DNA of 64,000 nucleotides from contig OU342817.1 of the NCBI GenBank assembly GCA_910591455.2, forward strand, positions 13,434,415-13,498,414. Reading direction: 5' to 3'. This DNA comes from Pholis gunnellus (Eukaryota > Chordata > Actinopteri > Perciformes > Pholidae). Below are positions 1-64,000 of the stretch, one piece after another (position 1 is the first letter of the stretch; each line of letters starts with the position of its first letter). Under the pieces are notes generated by a model, which worked only from the letters and a program-made list of their open reading frames with translations, searched no databases and was not told the DNA's origin. The translations under genes were made by a program, and so were the position numbers.

Positions 1-654
1 CAAGGTCCTTGTTGGAAAATGAATGTTTTGATTGTTTACATTCCAATGTTCTCTCTATAGCATCACAGTGAGCTTCGGCGTTGAATGTTTACCCTAAAGT
101 CACACCAGAGCAACCGAGGCCAACCACAGATGACAAGGTGCACTTGTGCTGCCCTGAACTCACCACCCATGTGCACACCACTGGTGCACACCTCCTTTGA
201 AAGCACCTGTAGTTTCATCACCATGTATTTAAATATTTGATCAAATACATATTTGAGTTTGTCGATATTGCTTAACAGATATATTATCATTCATAGGTCT
301 AAATTGTATTTCTGAGCCTTATATGTAGCAGGCTATATTAGGCCTACAACTGAACTGTTAATGTATCCTTTTATTAATTGCTCCAACAGGCAATTATTAT
401 TTCTCCGAGCACAATGTTTATTATTTTTTTTAGCCCTACAGTTGCCCTCCAAAGCCCCATAAAGGCAGACTGACACAAGTCATCGGCATGCCACGATGAA
501 GGCAGCAGCATCAGCAGCATCAGCAGCAGCAGCAGTCTGTAGCTGCGCGAGGCAGCTCGAAGCAGAGGGGCGGGGAGGGGGCGCAGCAGGAGCGCACGTT
601 CATTAGCGACCACCGACAAGCGGGGAAGCTTCCTCCGTGAACACGACCGGGAAG
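1..654 (+). promoter_or_regulatory. 5' flank and probable promoter/5'UTR of rapgef4
   Basis: No gene is recognisable here. The first 400 bases are AT-rich and featureless to me. Around 501-535 there is a CAG/CAT triplet-rich run, and 565-581 is a G-rich Sp1-like stretch containing ggggcgggg at 567-575, in a locally GC-rich patch just before the rapgef4 start codon at 655. This is what a TATA-less CpG-type promoter or 5'UTR would look like. The transcription start cannot be read from sequence alone. Confidence 0.45.
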
Positions 655-21139
<20,485 letters not shown>

Positions 21140-22051
21140 GCTCCAAATCTTGCACCATCATCGCCTTCTCTGTGACGTTAGCATTAAAAAAAAAAAACAC
21201 ACATTACCTGGATTAAATAACACGTCAGTAGCAAAGCAGTCAATGACTTTAGCACCGCCGTGGGCTGTTATGGACGAAGGACTTAATACTGTGCCATTAA
21301 AAGCCTCTTCTTCCTGGACAGACAGAAACTGTTCAGCTGCTCTCTTGTCGCCGTGTCTCTGAGGGTTTTAACCGTAGTAGTTGTTACTGTTTGGGATCTG
21401 TTGGATAGAACTGTAATGTATAGAACTTGAATCAATACCCTGCATGACTGAACTTCATAGGCTTTGTGTTCTATACAGTGTATTTCTATCGGAGAGTCCT
21501 GTAATGTTGTGCTACCCCAAATGAGCCCTAGTTTACAATATATTGCTGTACCTGCCTGTAAAGCAAACCTCACTCTCCTGATGCTCCATTCATAGACAGA
21601 AAACACCCATAAACTCTAGGTAACTAGTCTCTTCATTTTGTCCTGTTGAATATGAAATCTGAAAGTATATTTACTTCATGAACTTAATGATTATATCCAA
21701 TTCTTTGAAAACCTTTGGGATTTGATGTCCTTTTAAGTAAGTATCAGTGTCCCTTAACTAGTCGGACACTTCAACTACTAAACAGAGTATTAGTTTGATT
21801 AAAGCCCTAGTTGTATTGCAAACAGTGTTCAAATTTGTAACTGCAGTATTGCGTTTTACTTTTGCATTGGAGTACAACTCCCGTCGAACATGAATTATTC
21901 TGGTTGATGAAGTTGGTATGATCTGTTCTGAGGTCAGTTGTGTAGCCAAATTGTACTCCTTTGATTTGGAAGCACTGATCCTAGATGCGGAGTCTTAAAG
22001 GCAACTTATACTTTGAGGGGAAATCTTGTCATCTCAGTCCGTGTCATTTTT

Positions 22052-22111
<60 letters not shown>

Positions 22112-22260
22112 GGTGTAGATTGTGAGTGTGTTCCTAATTTTACTTTGATCTCAGGAGCTTCTTATGTGACGGTGTGTGTCGAGAACTGCCGTGAGGCTGG
22201 CTCTCTCCGGAGCCAGCCTGTAACTGTACTCGTGTGCGTGTGGTCTGCCTTGTAAATAAA
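21140..22260 (+). other. rapgef4: rapgef4 3'UTR with poly(A) signal
   Basis: About 1.1 kb follows the stop with no further exon. The likely poly(A) signal AATAAA is at 22255-22260. An earlier ATTAAA-A-rich site near 21180 could give a short 3'UTR. A (TA)n tract at 22062-22102 lies inside. Confidence 0.6.
22062..22102 (+). repeat. (TA)20 microsatellite
   Basis: Perfect TA repeat followed by a short TG run inside the probable rapgef4 3'UTR. Confidence 0.95.
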
Positions 22261-33616
<11,356 letters not shown>

Positions 33617-34265
33617 CACACACACACACATGCACAGAAAACACACATACAGAGGCCAAACTAGAGCGATTTTGACTTGTTAGCACATACAGTGTCGGAG
33701 CTACAGTATGTGCATTAGAATCTCCAGTTTGAAAAGAGCTGGTTTACACACATTTCTTTTGTTAATTCTTTTTTATTGAATGGATGAATTCTATACCCAT
33801 GTGTACTGTGAAGTAGGAAGGAGCGAAAAGACAAGAAGAGGTTGTCCTGTCATGTTGTCAGAATGACTTCACCTGTGTAATTTAATGTGCTATTAAAACT
33901 GCTGCATAACATACTGTAGGAGGTACAAGTGTTACAAAATAACACACTTGAATGCCGCTCTAATGAGGCAGCACTGTCTGATTTGTTTGTTTTGTTGTTC
34001 TGCTTAAAAAGTATTTTGTAGTTTAGATTTGATTTGTTCAAAACAAGCTTTGACTTTATCGGTTCTAACTGTGATCTAGTGTGTGTATTTTCGGCATTTC
34101 TTTCTGTATATTTTATCATTTTTCAATAAAAAGAGAAGAAACTCAACCTTCCAGTCTGTGTGCATACGTTTTCAAAATTCTGAATGTGATAACGTGGTAC
34201 ACACCTACCTTGCCCAATAAAATAACATCCCTCTCAACTTGAATCTTGACCGCCTCAACTCCCTC
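33617..34265. other. Shared 3' intergenic interval of map3k20 (+) and the dynein gene (-)
   Basis: Only 649 bases separate the two convergent stop codons. The map3k20 poly(A) signal AATAAA is at 34125-34130. For the dynein on the minus strand I see no AATAAA near its stop. The first candidates are ATTAAA at 33881-33886 and AATAAA at 33772-33777, both inside the map3k20 3'UTR. Confidence 0.6.
34125..34130 (+). terminator. map3k20: map3k20 poly(A) signal AATAAA
   Basis: Canonical hexamer 509 bases after the stop codon, followed by AG/A-rich then T/G-containing sequence. Confidence 0.7.
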
Positions 34266-63961
<29,696 letters not shown>

Positions 63962-64000
63962 CTAGATGGGACACAAAAACACCGCAGTTCATCTTAGACA

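Overview
The window is vertebrate nuclear DNA, most likely from a percomorph (spiny-rayed) teleost. The evidence is three intron-rich genes with strong similarity to vertebrate proteins, compact introns (many under 300 bp), very dense (CA)n/(TG)n and (GA)n microsatellites, and several interspersed repeat families I recognise as typical of percomorph genomes. I see no bacterial, viral, CRISPR or tRNA/rRNA features.

Layout: (1) positions 655-21139, + strand: a complete rapgef4 (Epac2), 30 coding exons encoding 996 residues. Domains run cNBD-A, DEP, cNBD-B, REM, RA, CDC25 GEF. Its intron 16 is an AT-AC (U12-type) intron. The 3'UTR probably ends near the AATAAA at 22255. (2) Positions 23835-33616, + strand: a complete map3k20 (ZAK/MLTK), 11 coding exons encoding 681 residues. 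The catalytic domain is ZAK-like, the zipper follows, and the last exon resembles the short mammalian ZAK-beta isoform. No SAM domain or alpha-isoform exons occur before the next gene. (3) Positions 34266-63961, - strand: an axonemal outer-arm dynein heavy chain of the DNAH9/11/17 class, closest by eye to DNAH11. Its 82 exons encode 3,945 residues from the mid tail to the stop; the N-terminal part lies beyond the right edge. Exons were chained by hand using splice sites, phase and family similarity. All three joined frames stay open and divide by three.

The genes do not form a pathway. Rapgef4 is a cAMP-activated Rap GEF, map3k20 a stress-activated MAP3K, and the dynein a ciliary motor. Their adjacency is informative for genome evolution. 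In human, DNAH11 lies beside CDCA7L and RAPGEF5 on chromosome 7, while RAPGEF4, MAP3K20 and CDCA7 lie on chromosome 2 without a dynein. This locus therefore looks like a retained vertebrate whole-genome-duplication partner of DNAH11.

Most notable: the AT-AC intron; a 64-bp copy of a dynein exon edge inside map3k20 intron 9; the beta-only, repeat-expanded ZAK; inverted repeats flanking rapgef4 exon 3; and long CA tracts touching splice sites in all three genes.
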